The notes: generated from the letters alone by a model not told the origin. A DNA stretch of 64,000 nucleotides from an uncultured Ignavibacteria bacterium (GCA_903939735.1 CAJAIA010000020.1:1-64000); one strand, 5' to 3'; positions 31,268 to 40,144 are shown, numbered from the stretch's first letter. Translations and numbers: made by a program.

Positions 31268-32880
31268 TCGTTCTTCCTCCATCGCACATCATTGCGCAAC
31301 CTCTCACGAGGGCGCTGCTCGACGGTGCGCATGACCTTGATCATCGATTCCCCCATCGAACGATTACACGCGAACTCTGCACGCTTCGTGCAAAGCACGG
31401 TGCATCGAGGTCGCGCCTGCGATCCTTGGTGCAGACATCAATGCGGCATCTCGACTTGTCGCAACAGCAGCAGACTGCTCTCGATCAGCTCAGTGATCAG
31501 CACAGTGTTGTGATTGCAACCGGACAGCAGGTTGGCCTGCTGGGCGGACCGATGTACACACTCTACAAAATCGCGAGTGCTGCTTCGACGGCACGTGATG
31601 TGTATGCGACACATGGCATCGCTGCTGTTCCTGTGTTCTGGCTTGAAGACAACGATCACGATGCGGCCGAGGCCAGCACAACTCAGCTCGCAACCTCCGA
31701 CACCATTACGTCGACAACGGCATGGGATGGCACTGAGCCTCGACGACCGGTGTCGTCGCGCAACCATACTGCAGCAGAGTGCGATGTCATCACATCGGCC
31801 CTTGCGACGCTGGGCGGACAATACGCCGAGGGCGTACAGGGACGCTACGGTGGGGTGTATCGCGACGGCGTTGCGTGGACAGATGCATTTCTCGCAGTCT
31901 TGCAACCCTACCTCTCTGCATGGGGTGTGCTTGTTGTCCGCGCAAGCGATGTTCTCGCGCACGGACTCCACTCGCCTATCCTGGTGCATGAGCAGAGCTC
32001 TGTGCCAACCATCTCTGATGCGCTCCGCAGAGGAACGCAAGTCATCATCGATGCCGGCTTTGAGCCTCAAGCACGTCCATCTGATGTAGCATTCTTTGCT
32101 CGCGACACTGAAGGTCGGCAACGCATCACGCCAGAGGGCAACGATGTCGTCATTGGCAGTCGTCGTATCTCCCGTGCGGAACTCGACAACGAACTCATCG
32201 CAGCACCGCAGCACTTCTCACCGACCGTACTTTCCCGTCCGCTCGTACAGGATGCCGTTCTTCCGACCGTAGCATCAATTCTTGGCGCTGCGGAAATCGC
32301 CTACCATGGTCAGCTGCGCGAAGCCTACGAGCTCTGTGGCATCCCAATGCCAGTGCCGCTGCTGCGCCACGGCGCTACATTGCTTGACACACGCACCGAA
32401 CGCAACATCCGCAAGGACAGCCACGATCCATCGTGGTACATGCGATCAGTCGATGCCGTTGAGCACGAGATCACAGCTTCCGTTGCAGGCCTCTCAGTAC
32501 CCGATGCCGCATCGCTGTCAACGCTTGTCGATGCACTCGTGGCACCGTACGAATCTGCGGCAGAGCGCATCGACTCAACACTTATCGCGACAGTCCGAGC
32601 TCAGGCAGCAGGCATACGTGCGACCCTCGAAGCACTCGAAGGCAAGCTGCGTGCCGCTGCGAAACGAACAAACGCAACCACCATCGATCGACTTCGTGCA
32701 ACACATCGCATGATGCACCCCAACGGAACCCTCCAAGAGCGCGTGTATCCTCTCGCATTCTGGGAAGCTCGGTTCGGTGTTGACACAATTCTACAGCTTG
32801 TTGATCGCATGTGCGCCGAGCCACTTGGTTCGCATAGCGTTATTGGCATTTCAGTTCTACCAACGTCATCGCCACAATGA
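31264..32880 (+). CDS. bshC: Bacillithiol biosynthesis cysteine-adding enzyme BshC
   Basis: 538 aa. BshC is thought to join cysteine to glucosaminyl-malate in the last step of bacillithiol synthesis. The family signature is clear: VVIATGQQVGLLGGPMYTLY, PVFWLEDNDHDAAEAS, and later the HEQSSVPTISDALRRGTQ and YHGQLREAYELCGIPMP regions. Length is normal. bshA and bshB are not in the window. It overlaps the upstream amidohydrolase and the downstream 47-aa gene by 4 bp each. Confidence 0.92.
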   Translation: MIVLPPSHIIAQPLTRALLDGAHDLDHRFPHRTITRELCTLRAKHGASRSRLRSLVQTSMRHLDLSQQQQTALDQLSDQHSVVIATGQQVGLLGGPMYTLYKIASAASTARDVYATHGIAAVPVFWLEDNDHDAAEASTTQLATSDTITSTTAWDGTEPRRPVSSRNHTAAECDVITSALATLGGQYAEGVQGRYGGVYRDGVAWTDAFLAVLQPYLSAWGVLVVRASDVLAHGLHSPILVHEQSSVPTISDALRRGTQVIIDAGFEPQARPSDVAFFARDTEGRQRITPEGNDVVIGSRRISRAELDNELIAAPQHFSPTVLSRPLVQDAVLPTVASILGAAEIAYHGQLREAYELCGIPMPVPLLRHGATLLDTRTERNIRKDSHDPSWYMRSVDAVEHEITASVAGLSVPDAASLSTLVDALVAPYESAAERIDSTLIATVRAQAAGIRATLEALEGKLRAAAKRTNATTIDRLRATHRMMHPNGTLQERVYPLAFWEARFGVDTILQLVDRMCAEPLGSHSVIGISVLPTSSPQ

Positions 32881-33020
32881 ACCGTCTCTACATCCTCGTG
32901 GTCGCCGCTCAACAAGCAACCAAGCAGATAGCTGCGCTGCGAGCCGTGATTGCTGCATACCAACGTGGCGACTCCGATATGGCAGCAGAGCTTCTTGCAT
33001 CGCTTGAGGGCGACGCGTGA
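32877..33020 (+). CDS. 47-aa microprotein between bshC and crtI
   Basis: A small gene with ATGA overlap at its start (bshC stop) and GTGA overlap at its end (crtI-like start). It begins MNRLYILVVAAQQATKQIAA and ends AAELLASLEGDA. The product is predicted to be alpha-helical and Ala/Gln-rich. It has no signal peptide and no family I recognise. Exact 4-bp coupling on both sides is strong evidence that it is translated. Confidence 0.65.
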   Translation: MNRLYILVVAAQQATKQIAALRAVIAAYQRGDSDMAAELLASLEGDA

Positions 33021-34495
33021 GCACGATCGTCGTCATCGGCGGAGGCATTGGTGGACTTGTAACGGCGGCACGATTGGCACATGCCGGACACACAGTTCAT
33101 CTCTTCGAGCAGTCTGCAACGCTCGGCGGCAAGCTCAACCACATTGAACACGACGGCTGTTCCTTCGAGACGGGTCCTACCCTCGTAACCATGCCCGTTG
33201 TGCTTGAGAAATTCTTCGCCAGCGTCGGCATGACAATGTCCGATACGCTCACGCTCGATCGCGTTGATCCAGCGTGCCACTATCGCTGGAGCGATGGTTC
33301 GCGGCTCGACCTCCCGTTCGATCTCGATGCGATCCCTTCTGCAATCGATCAGTTTGCGCCAAGCGAAGGCGCTGCCGTGCGGAAGTATCTCGAGGACGCA
33401 CGCGAGTTGTATGACCTCACAAAGGACGTCTTCATTTTTTCCGAGTTTGATGGATTCCGCGAGTTCGTCAAGCCACGCAACGCATCGCTGCTGCGACACC
33501 TTCCCAAGCTGCAGCTCGGATCCACGTTGCACCAAGTTCATCGCAAGCGTTTTCGAGATCCGCGTGTCATTCAACTCTTCGATCGCTTCGCAACCTATAA
33601 CGGCTCGTCGCCGTATCGAGCTCCTGCCACGTTGATGGTGATCCCATGGGTGGAGATGGGGCTTGGGTCCTGGTATCCGCGCGGTGGCATGTATGCAATC
33701 GCTGAGGCTATCGGCGGTGCCGCACGTACGTGCGGCGCACACCTTCACACGTCAACGTCGGTGCGTCGCATCCACCACAGCCGTGGCAAGGTCACAGGCG
33801 TCGAGCTGCGCGACGGAACTGTTGTTGACGCAGATCACGTGGTATCGAATGTCGACGTTCACGTAACACGTCACCACTTGCTTGGCATGAAGCAATCCGA
33901 ACCGAGCAACCTGTCAACCAGCGGACTCGTCCTGCTTGCATCTGTTGAGCGCCGGGACCGAGGGCTCGCACACCACAACGTCCTCTTCGCCGATAACTAT
34001 CGCGCGGAGTTCAACGCTCTGCAGCACGACAAACTCCCCGATCAGCAAGCAACTGTGTACGTCTCACGATCTGTCCATGCCGACGCGACACGTGCACCTG
34101 ATGGATATGAGAATTGGTTTGTGCTTGTCAACGCACCACCGCGTGGTGTCGCACCCGATCTCAACAGCAATGAACAGTCTGTTTGGCACGGCATCGAGCA
34201 GGATCGTGCGCAGCAAGTTCTTGATCGCATCGGTGTATTTACGGAGGCCCCGGTCGTGCGATCGATGGTTGTGCGCACGCCAGACACGATGGCGCGCGAA
34301 TGGTCGTCATATCGAGGCGCACTCTATGGTGCGTCGTCAAACTCCATGCTTAGCGCATTCTTGCGTCCGCGCCAACGCTCCACCGACCTCCAGAATCTTT
34401 GGTATGTTGGAGGGAGTGCACATCCAGGCGGGGGCATTCCACTTGTCGCTACAAGCGGGATGATTGCCGCTGACTGTATTCTTCGACAATCGTGA
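33017..34495 (+). CDS. Phytoene desaturase-family FAD oxidoreductase (CrtI/CrtD type)
   Basis: 492 aa. Rossmann dinucleotide motif GGGIGG at residues 8-13 (MSTIVVIGGGIGGLVTAARL), the carotenoid-desaturase features LFEQSATLGGKLNHIEHDG, FETGPTLVTMP and WYPRGGMYAIAEAI, and the C-terminal signature VGGSAHPGGGIPLVATSGM. It introduces double bonds into carotenoid precursors; whether it acts as CrtI, CrtD or a related isomerase cannot be told. No crtB or cyclase is nearby. GTG start, overlapping the microprotein gene. Confidence 0.88.
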   Translation: MSTIVVIGGGIGGLVTAARLAHAGHTVHLFEQSATLGGKLNHIEHDGCSFETGPTLVTMPVVLEKFFASVGMTMSDTLTLDRVDPACHYRWSDGSRLDLPFDLDAIPSAIDQFAPSEGAAVRKYLEDARELYDLTKDVFIFSEFDGFREFVKPRNASLLRHLPKLQLGSTLHQVHRKRFRDPRVIQLFDRFATYNGSSPYRAPATLMVIPWVEMGLGSWYPRGGMYAIAEAIGGAARTCGAHLHTSTSVRRIHHSRGKVTGVELRDGTVVDADHVVSNVDVHVTRHHLLGMKQSEPSNLSTSGLVLLASVERRDRGLAHHNVLFADNYRAEFNALQHDKLPDQQATVYVSRSVHADATRAPDGYENWFVLVNAPPRGVAPDLNSNEQSVWHGIEQDRAQQVLDRIGVFTEAPVVRSMVVRTPDTMAREWSSYRGALYGASSNSMLSAFLRPRQRSTDLQNLWYVGGSAHPGGGIPLVATSGMIAADCILRQS

Positions 34496-34515
34496 TTCAC
34501 CACATCTCACATACC

Positions 34516-35166
34516 ATGTTGCACTCATCACATGAACACACCTTGCCACGCATCCTTATCGCCGTCGCACTCGTCTGCGCCACATTCCTCGCCTCCTGCG
34601 GATCACTGACGAACATCAGCAGCTCGCTGATGAACGTAAAGCCCATGCAGTTCAAAGTGCGCAGCATCACAGCTATGCGTGTCGGAAGCATCGACATCTC
34701 GTCAAAGACATCGATGACCAGCTTCTCGATTCCCGAAGCATTGGCACTCAAAGACATGATCGCGGCGAAGACCTTCCCCGTCACGTTTGTTCTTACCGTG
34801 GATGCCATGAATCCAAACGCAGGCACGAACGGACTCAAAAGCGTGCCCTTGACGCTTGAGGATCTCCAGTGGCGCCTTCTCATCGACGGACGTCCGACGA
34901 TTACCGGCGGACTGGATCGTCCGCTCGAGATTGCAGGCAACAACGGCACAACGTCGATTCCCTTGACCGTGTCAATGGATCTCATGAAGACCTTCGGCGA
35001 CCGTGATCTTCAGAGCCTTGTCAACCTCGCATGCGCACTCGGCGGTGCAAAGGGTAGCACGGCATCAGTCGCCGTCGACGCACTTCCAACGGTACGGTCG
35101 CCGCTTGGCAAGCTCTCCTCAGACAAGCGCATCATGATTGTTGATACGGAGTTCCGCGGTAAGTAA
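34516..35166 (+). CDS. Lipoprotein with LEA14-like character
   Basis: 216 aa. Lipoprotein signal (RILIAVALVCATFLASC; lipidated Cys28) followed by a mostly beta protein (SFSIPEALALKDMIAAKTFP, LEDLQWRLLIDGRPTITGG) resembling LEA14/WHy-like lipoproteins of Bacteroidota. An alternative GTG start at 34492 would overlap the previous stop (GTGA), like the other joints of this operon, and would add eight residues. Role unknown. Confidence 0.7.
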   Translation: MLHSSHEHTLPRILIAVALVCATFLASCGSLTNISSSLMNVKPMQFKVRSITAMRVGSIDISSKTSMTSFSIPEALALKDMIAAKTFPVTFVLTVDAMNPNAGTNGLKSVPLTLEDLQWRLLIDGRPTITGGLDRPLEIAGNNGTTSIPLTVSMDLMKTFGDRDLQSLVNLACALGGAKGSTASVAVDALPTVRSPLGKLSSDKRIMIVDTEFRGK

Positions 35167-36218
35167 TGGAAGCCCTCATTATCATCCTCGCCGTTCTTCT
35201 GAGCGGCACCCTTGATTACCTCGCTGCCGCGCTCGCATACATGCCGCTTTCGGTCGTGTCTGCCCTTGCCGATGAGGGATCTTCGTCTGGCGTCATTCTC
35301 AAGCGTGCCCTCGACGAACCAAACGAGACGCGCCTCGCACTGTCCATCATTGATGGACTTGTGCTCATCCTCGCTGGTACAATCCTCGTGATGAAGCTGC
35401 TCCTTGACCACGACATGGTCGTATTTGAACAGTTCGCATGGGAGATCGGCTCGCTGGCTATCGGACTTGTCATCGTAAAGGTTGCAGCAAGCGCTCTCGG
35501 AGAACGCACTGCTGATCATGCACTGAGATTTGTCAGTGTCGGCATCCGCACTGCTGCAATCATCGCTGCGCCCTTCGTTGTTGCACATCGCGCCTTGCTT
35601 GCTCTCACCAAACCACGCACACGCGAGGAAGAGGAAGAAGAAGCGCGGGAAGAACTTGAAGCACTCGTGGAGACTGCGCGGGAAGAAGGGGCTCTTGATG
35701 CGGGCGAGTATCGCATCATGACCAACATCATGCGACTCAGCAGCATTGAAGTATCCGACGTCATGACGCCACGGACAGTGGTGTCGTCGCTGAACTCCGA
35801 ACACACCGTTGAAGACGTCATCAAGCTTCCCGAGCTGCAGATGTTTTCGCGCATGCCGGTGTACGACGGAGCTGATCTTGATGCCGTTGTCGGATATGTG
35901 ATGACGAAGGACATCTTACGTGCGGCACTTGCTGGACGCAACTCCGTGCAGCTTGCTAAGCTCAAGCGCGATGTGGCGTTTATTCCGGAGAACATCGCTC
36001 TCGACCAGGCGCTCGAGCAGTTCCTGCAGAAGCGTCAGCATCTGTTCATGGTCGTGGACGAATACGGTGGCGTCGAAGGACTCCTCACGATGGAGGACGT
36101 ACTCGAGACCATGCTCGGCGCTGAGATCATCGACGAGGCCGATCATGTGGTCGACTTGCGTGCACTTGCAAAGCAGCGACGCGACGCTCGTATTGCGCAG
36201 TACGCGCAGGGGGCGTAA
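35166..36218 (+). CDS. CNNM/CorC-type membrane protein with CBS pair
   Basis: 350 aa. The N-terminal DUF21-like membrane domain (three to four hydrophobic segments within residues 1-150) is followed by an acidic linker (EEEEEEAREELEALVETARE). Two CBS domains follow (VSDVMTPRTVVSSLN and FMVVDEYGGVEGLLTMEDVLE). It belongs to the hemolysin C/CorB-CorC group linked to Mg2+/Co2+ homeostasis. A C-terminal CorC_HlyC domain is short or missing. The start overlaps the upstream stop (TAATG). It is the last gene of the operon and convergent with the aldehyde dehydrogenase (12 bp). Confidence 0.85.
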   Translation: MEALIIILAVLLSGTLDYLAAALAYMPLSVVSALADEGSSSGVILKRALDEPNETRLALSIIDGLVLILAGTILVMKLLLDHDMVVFEQFAWEIGSLAIGLVIVKVAASALGERTADHALRFVSVGIRTAAIIAAPFVVAHRALLALTKPRTREEEEEEAREELEALVETAREEGALDAGEYRIMTNIMRLSSIEVSDVMTPRTVVSSLNSEHTVEDVIKLPELQMFSRMPVYDGADLDAVVGYVMTKDILRAALAGRNSVQLAKLKRDVAFIPENIALDQALEQFLQKRQHLFMVVDEYGGVEGLLTMEDVLETMLGAEIIDEADHVVDLRALAKQRRDARIAQYAQGA

Positions 36219-36230
36219 TCAGCCGCCCAT

Positions 36231-37595
36231 TCAGCGGATGACCTTGATCGATGTGAACTCGCGCAGTCCTATTGTGCCCAGCTCACGTCCGTACCCACTG
36301 TCCTTTACCCCTCCGAATGGCAACCGCACATCACTGCGAACGAAGTCGTTGATTGCGACAGTGCCGCACTGCAACTGCGCTGCGATACGGGATGCACGTT
36401 CCGAATCCTGGGTAAACACCGCCGCTGCCAACCCGTAGCGACTATCATTGGCCATGGCAACAGCCTCCTCATCTGTTGTGAACGACCAAACGCCAGCGAC
36501 CGGTCCGAAGAGCTCTTCACGAAAGAGTGGTGATTCCTGCGATGCATCCGTGAGAAGCATTGGCGCTACGTACCATCCATTGACTGGCATATCAGACTGC
36601 GAACGATGTGTGAGGACGCGCGCACCGAGCGCTAGAGAACGCTCAACCTGATCGAGCAGACCATCACGCAGATCGCGTCGCGCAAGTGGTCCGATCTCTG
36701 TTGCATCATCCATTGGATCACCAACGCGGAGCGCATCAAACGCTGCAGCAAGACGTTCAGTGACCTCGCCGAGGACTGATGCATGCACCAAGAATCGCTT
36801 CGCAGCGATACAGCTCTGTCCGCTGTTTACCATTCGCCCACGCACGCATGCCTCAACGGCAGCTGCGATATCAGCATCGCCGAACACGATATACGGATCG
36901 TTACCACCCAGCTCTAGGATCGTTTTCTTCACCGCTGCTCCAGCCAGAGCAGCCACAGCCGAACCACCGCGCGTCGAACCCGTAAACGTCACGGCCCGAA
37001 TCCGCGGGTCGGCGATAACCCTCGCAACCGCAGTCTCATCGATGCGCAAATGCTGCACCAGATCGACCGGCACGCCAGCCTCGTGAAGTGCGCTCACCAT
37101 CAGCTCCGCGCTTCCCATCACGTTCGGGGCATGCTTCAACACAACCGCATTCCCCGCAAGAATAGCAGGCGCTGCAAAGCGGATAAACTGCCAGAGCGGG
37201 AAGTTCCACGGCATGATGGCGAGCACCACGCCCATCGGATCGTACCGCAACTCAGCACGCGCACCTTCGATGTCGATCCACTCCGAGGCCAACGTCGTAG
37301 CCGCAACCGACGCCAGATAGCGGCAGGCGGCGGAACACTTGTCCACTTCTGCACGTGCTTGGCTAAGGGGCTTCCCCATCTCCACCGTCATCATGTGCGC
37401 AAGTTCTTCACGCAGCGCATCGAGTACATCGGCAATGCGCTCCACAATCTCGCGGCGAGATGTATGCGATGTGGCAGACCATGTGCAACTTGCAGTGTGC
37501 GCGGTGGCAAGCACCGCATGCACGCGTTCTAGCGAATCTTCGTCATACACGGCCACCGTGCCACCTGTGGCTGGATCAATGCTCGTAAACTTCAT
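36231..37595 (-). CDS. Aldehyde dehydrogenase, succinate-semialdehyde dehydrogenase-like
   Basis: 454 aa. NAD(P)-dependent oxidation of an aldehyde. It has IMPWNFPLWQFIRFAAPAIL (the conserved Asn of the active site), the glycine motif FTGSTRGG, the ELGGNDPYIVF motif with the catalytic Glu, and catalytic Cys262 in NSGQSCIAAKRF. Overall resemblance is to GabD/YneI-type succinate-semialdehyde dehydrogenases. Substrate specificity is inferred only by similarity. It is monocistronic, from a promoter overlapping that of terC. Confidence 0.9.
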   Translation of the reverse strand: MKFTSIDPATGGTVAVYDEDSLERVHAVLATAHTASCTWSATSHTSRREIVERIADVLDALREELAHMMTVEMGKPLSQARAEVDKCSAACRYLASVAATTLASEWIDIEGARAELRYDPMGVVLAIMPWNFPLWQFIRFAAPAILAGNAVVLKHAPNVMGSAELMVSALHEAGVPVDLVQHLRIDETAVARVIADPRIRAVTFTGSTRGGSAVAALAGAAVKKTILELGGNDPYIVFGDADIAAAVEACVRGRMVNSGQSCIAAKRFLVHASVLGEVTERLAAAFDALRVGDPMDDATEIGPLARRDLRDGLLDQVERSLALGARVLTHRSQSDMPVNGWYVAPMLLTDASQESPLFREELFGPVAGVWSFTTDEEAVAMANDSRYGLAAAVFTQDSERASRIAAQLQCGTVAINDFVRSDVRLPFGGVKDSGYGRELGTIGLREFTSIKVIR

Positions 37596-37599
37596 ACCA

Positions 37600-37607
37600 C
37601 AAAGCTA
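37600..37607 (-). promoter_or_regulatory. -7 box of the aldehyde dehydrogenase gene
   Basis: Minus-strand TAGCTTTG, an exact TAnnTTTG match, 4 nt before ATG 37595. Its TA bases are shared with the divergent terC box. Confidence 0.6.
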
Positions 37608-37613
37608 CACTTG
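37606..37613 (+). promoter_or_regulatory. -7 box of terC
   Basis: TACACTTG, one mismatch from TAnnTTTG, 5 nt before ATG 37619. Confidence 0.45.
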
Positions 37614-37618
37614 CCTGT

Positions 37619-38386
37619 ATGGAAGTCCTGTTTACCCCTGACATCATCATCTCGCTGATCACGCTCACCGTGCTCGAGATCGTGCTTGGCATCGACAACA
37701 TCATCTTTATCTCGATCCTCGTCGGACGTCTCCCTGAGCGCGATCAGGCACGAGCACGCACCATTGGACTATCGCTGGCACTCGTGTTGCGCATCGTCTT
37801 CCTGTTTGGAGCCACCTGGATCGCCCAACTCACGACAGATCTTATAACCGTACCGTCTATCGGCGGCCTGACGCCCGCGTTCGGTTTCAGCGGTCGCGAT
37901 CTCATCATGCTTACCGGTGGACTCTTCCTGTTGGCCAAGGCGACATCCGAGCTGCACGCCAAACTGGAAGGAACCGAACACTCAGCCAAGACGGGCGCAA
38001 CGGCATCCTTTGGGGCTATGATCGCCCAGATTATTGCTCTGGACTTGGTTTTCTCCATCGACTCTGTGATTACCGCCATCGGCCTTACGCAGCATTTCTG
38101 GGTGATGGTTGTGGCAGTCGTGATCTCCGTTGGCGTTATGCAGATGAGCGCCGGCGGTATATCCCGCTTCATCCATCGACACCCCACGGTTAAGGTTCTG
38201 GCCCTCGCCTTCCTGATCATGATCGGGACGCTCCTGGTGGCGGAAGGCTTCGAGGTGCACGTTCCGAAGGGCTATGTCTACTTCTCCATGGCCTTCTCGA
38301 TGGCCGTTGAGTTCCTGAACATGCGTCTTCGCGGCCGTGCTGAAGCCCAGCCAGTGGAGCTCCGTCAGCCCCCTTATCAGAGCTGA
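37619..38386 (+). CDS. TerC-family integral membrane protein
   Basis: 255 aa with about seven hydrophobic segments. The TerC signature is present twice: LEIVLGIDNIIFISILVG (residues ~18-35) and ALDLVFSIDSVITAIGLT (~140-157), with membrane-embedded Asp residues. Family members are implicated in tellurite resistance, manganese export or folding of exported metal-dependent enzymes. Expressed from a leaderless-type promoter divergent from the aldehyde dehydrogenase. Confidence 0.9.
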   Translation: MEVLFTPDIIISLITLTVLEIVLGIDNIIFISILVGRLPERDQARARTIGLSLALVLRIVFLFGATWIAQLTTDLITVPSIGGLTPAFGFSGRDLIMLTGGLFLLAKATSELHAKLEGTEHSAKTGATASFGAMIAQIIALDLVFSIDSVITAIGLTQHFWVMVVAVVISVGVMQMSAGGISRFIHRHPTVKVLALAFLIMIGTLLVAEGFEVHVPKGYVYFSMAFSMAVEFLNMRLRGRAEAQPVELRQPPYQS

Positions 38387-38462
38387 CAACGTTTTTACTT
38401 GCTATGCGTCACTTCCGTGACCTATTATAGCTGAACTCTGCATATGGCACGAAAGGGGACCA

Positions 38463-39551
38463 ATGGCCAAGAAGCTCACGCCCAAGAATCCGGCATCTAC
38501 TCTCGACACATCGGCAATGTTCGACGTCCTGTACCGCTTTCCCGAGCAGGTAAAGGAAGCCGTAGGCATTGGTGAAAGCGCTCCCCTGTGGCGCCAGCAA
38601 GCAACATCAAACCGCTTCGCATTCTTCGGTCTCGGAGGATCAGCAATAGGTGCAGACCTGCTCCGGAGCTATGCGGCAGCGACCGTCGGAGCCGACCATC
38701 TCGACATATCGGTGCATCGCGGATACTCAGCTCCAGGCTGGCTCAATGCCGATACAAACGTCGTATGCTCAAGCTACTCTGGTGAAACCGAGGAAACGCT
38801 CTCCGCCTTCGATGAAGCTCGCAAGCGTACAATGCGCATGCTCTGCATCACCACAGGTGGATCGCTCGGCAAGCGCGCCGTTACCTACGGCATGCCGATC
38901 ATCAACATCCCGCCGGGTCTGCAGCCACGCTGCGCCATTGCCTATGCCTTCTTCCCGCTGCTGACCGTGATGACGCGCTACGGTGCGTTCGACGCACGTG
39001 CAGGCCGGGCAAACGCCAAGGGCATTCGCGAGATTCTGGCCCACACCGAGGAGATGCGTGACGTCTATGCATCCACGACGGCTAAGAACCCCGCACTCCA
39101 GATCGCAAAGAAGCTCGCCGGAACCTATCCGGTGATTTACTCCGCCTCCGAGCGGCTCGACGCTGTTAATCTTCGCTGGCGTGGCCAGATCCAGGAGAAT
39201 GCCAAGCAGGTTGCTTTTGGCAACACGCTCCCGGAGATGAATCACAACGAGATCAATGGATGGCAGTTCCCGAAGGGCAAGACGAAGCCCTTCTCCGTGG
39301 TCTTGCTGCGCGACCCAGATGACCACAAGCGCACGCAGCTCCGCTTCGATGCACTCAAGGACATCATCAAGACCAGCGTAGCAGAAGTACAGACATTCGA
39401 GGGCAAGGGCAGCACGCTGCTTGCACGTATGTTCTCGCTGATCTACCTGGGCGATTGGGTAAGCTGGCACCTGGCAGTGCTGAACAAAACCGATCCAACA
39501 CCTGTACCTGTCATTCAGCAACTCAAGACCCGTCTCGCCAAGGCCCGCTAA
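38463..39551 (+). CDS. Bifunctional phosphoglucose/phosphomannose isomerase
   Basis: 362 aa. SIS-domain sugar-phosphate isomerase interconverting glucose-6-P/mannose-6-P and fructose-6-P. It has FFGLGGSAIGADLLRSY, VVCSSYSGETEETLSAFDEA (phosphosugar loop), NIPPGLQPRCAIAYAFFPL and the catalytic EMNHNEINGW segment. This matches the archaeal/Bacteroidota Pgi/Pmi family in length and motifs. Unusually for this window an SD-like AAAGGGG (38453-38459) lies a few bases before the ATG. A short inverted repeat GTCAC/GTGAC sits at 38408-38421 upstream. Confidence 0.9.
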   Translation: MAKKLTPKNPASTLDTSAMFDVLYRFPEQVKEAVGIGESAPLWRQQATSNRFAFFGLGGSAIGADLLRSYAAATVGADHLDISVHRGYSAPGWLNADTNVVCSSYSGETEETLSAFDEARKRTMRMLCITTGGSLGKRAVTYGMPIINIPPGLQPRCAIAYAFFPLLTVMTRYGAFDARAGRANAKGIREILAHTEEMRDVYASTTAKNPALQIAKKLAGTYPVIYSASERLDAVNLRWRGQIQENAKQVAFGNTLPEMNHNEINGWQFPKGKTKPFSVVLLRDPDDHKRTQLRFDALKDIIKTSVAEVQTFEGKGSTLLARMFSLIYLGDWVSWHLAVLNKTDPTPVPVIQQLKTRLAKAR

Positions 39552-39626
39552 CGCTCTACGCGACATAGGTTTACGGCGCCCCGACACAGATTCGTGTCGA
39601 GAGCGTGCTTTTTGTCCGTTTTTCGC

Positions 39627-39634
39627 TATCTTTG
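39627..39634 (+). promoter_or_regulatory. -7 box upstream of the rpsU operon
   Basis: TATCTTTG, an exact TAnnTTTG match. The predicted start site leaves a leader of about 20 nt before ATG 39660, in contrast to the leaderless genes. Confidence 0.6.
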
Positions 39635-39659
39635 TGGCCCGCTCATTTTTGAGTAAACC

Positions 39660-40121
39660 ATGGCTACAGCAAAGAAAACGGTCAAGAAGGCAGTGAAGGT
39701 TGCAGAAGGCGACGCCGCCGAAGCACCCAAGAAGACCAAGCGCAAAGCGAAGTACATCGTCTTGTACTCGCCGTTCCTGATGCGTGACACCAAGCACGAA
39801 CTTATTGGCGAACCCGTTGAAACAGATAACGGTCGTCAACAATGGGCTCGCTGTTCGGTTAGCCATCACTCACAGCTTGTAAATCTCGACGCACTTGCCG
39901 CATCGGCTGAGAAGAAGGTCACCGAAATCAAGCTTGCACGTGAGGACTCGAAGGAGTACTCACCGAAGAGCGAGTACAAGGTTGGCGACGTGATCTATCA
40001 TAAGTCGTGGGACGATGTTGGCATCGTTCGCGCAAAGGAAGTCATGTCGAATGGTCGCGCTTCGCTGCTCGTCCACTTCGAGAAGAACAAAGAAAAACGC
40101 CTCGTCGAAAACTTCAAGTAA
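39660..40121 (+). CDS. Small basic protein with SH3/Tudor-like C-terminal domain
   Basis: 153 aa. Residues 1-30 are a Lys/Ala-rich flexible tail (MATAKKTVKKAVKVAEG, PKKTKRKAK). The centre (VLYSPFLMRDTKHELIGEP) is not recognised. The C-terminal ~45 residues (YKVGDVIYHKSWDDVGIVRA, then SLLVHFEKNKEKRLVENF) resemble the small beta-barrel (Tudor/DUF3553-like, CarD-like) found at the end of UvrD/PcrA helicases and in RNA-polymerase-binding proteins. It probably binds nucleic acid or RNA polymerase. It is followed 23 bp later by rpsU and probably cotranscribed with it. Confidence 0.75.
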   Translation: MATAKKTVKKAVKVAEGDAAEAPKKTKRKAKYIVLYSPFLMRDTKHELIGEPVETDNGRQQWARCSVSHHSQLVNLDALAASAEKKVTEIKLAREDSKEYSPKSEYKVGDVIYHKSWDDVGIVRAKEVMSNGRASLLVHFEKNKEKRLVENFK

Positions 40122-40132
40122 TCTCTTTTTTC

Positions 40133-40138
40133 AAAGGA
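40133..40138 (+). promoter_or_regulatory. Shine-Dalgarno of rpsU
   Basis: AAAGGA, 6 nt before the GTG start. One of the few clear SD sequences in the window. In Flavobacteriia, rpsU is known to keep an SD although most genes lack one. Confidence 0.65.
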
Positions 40139-40144
40139 TCTCCC

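Noticed and set aside
38769-39869. 366-codon minus-strand frame opposite the Pgi/Pmi gene
   Set aside because: Long antisense frame with low-complexity Cys/Arg-rich translation; the plus-strand gene has unmistakable SIS motifs.
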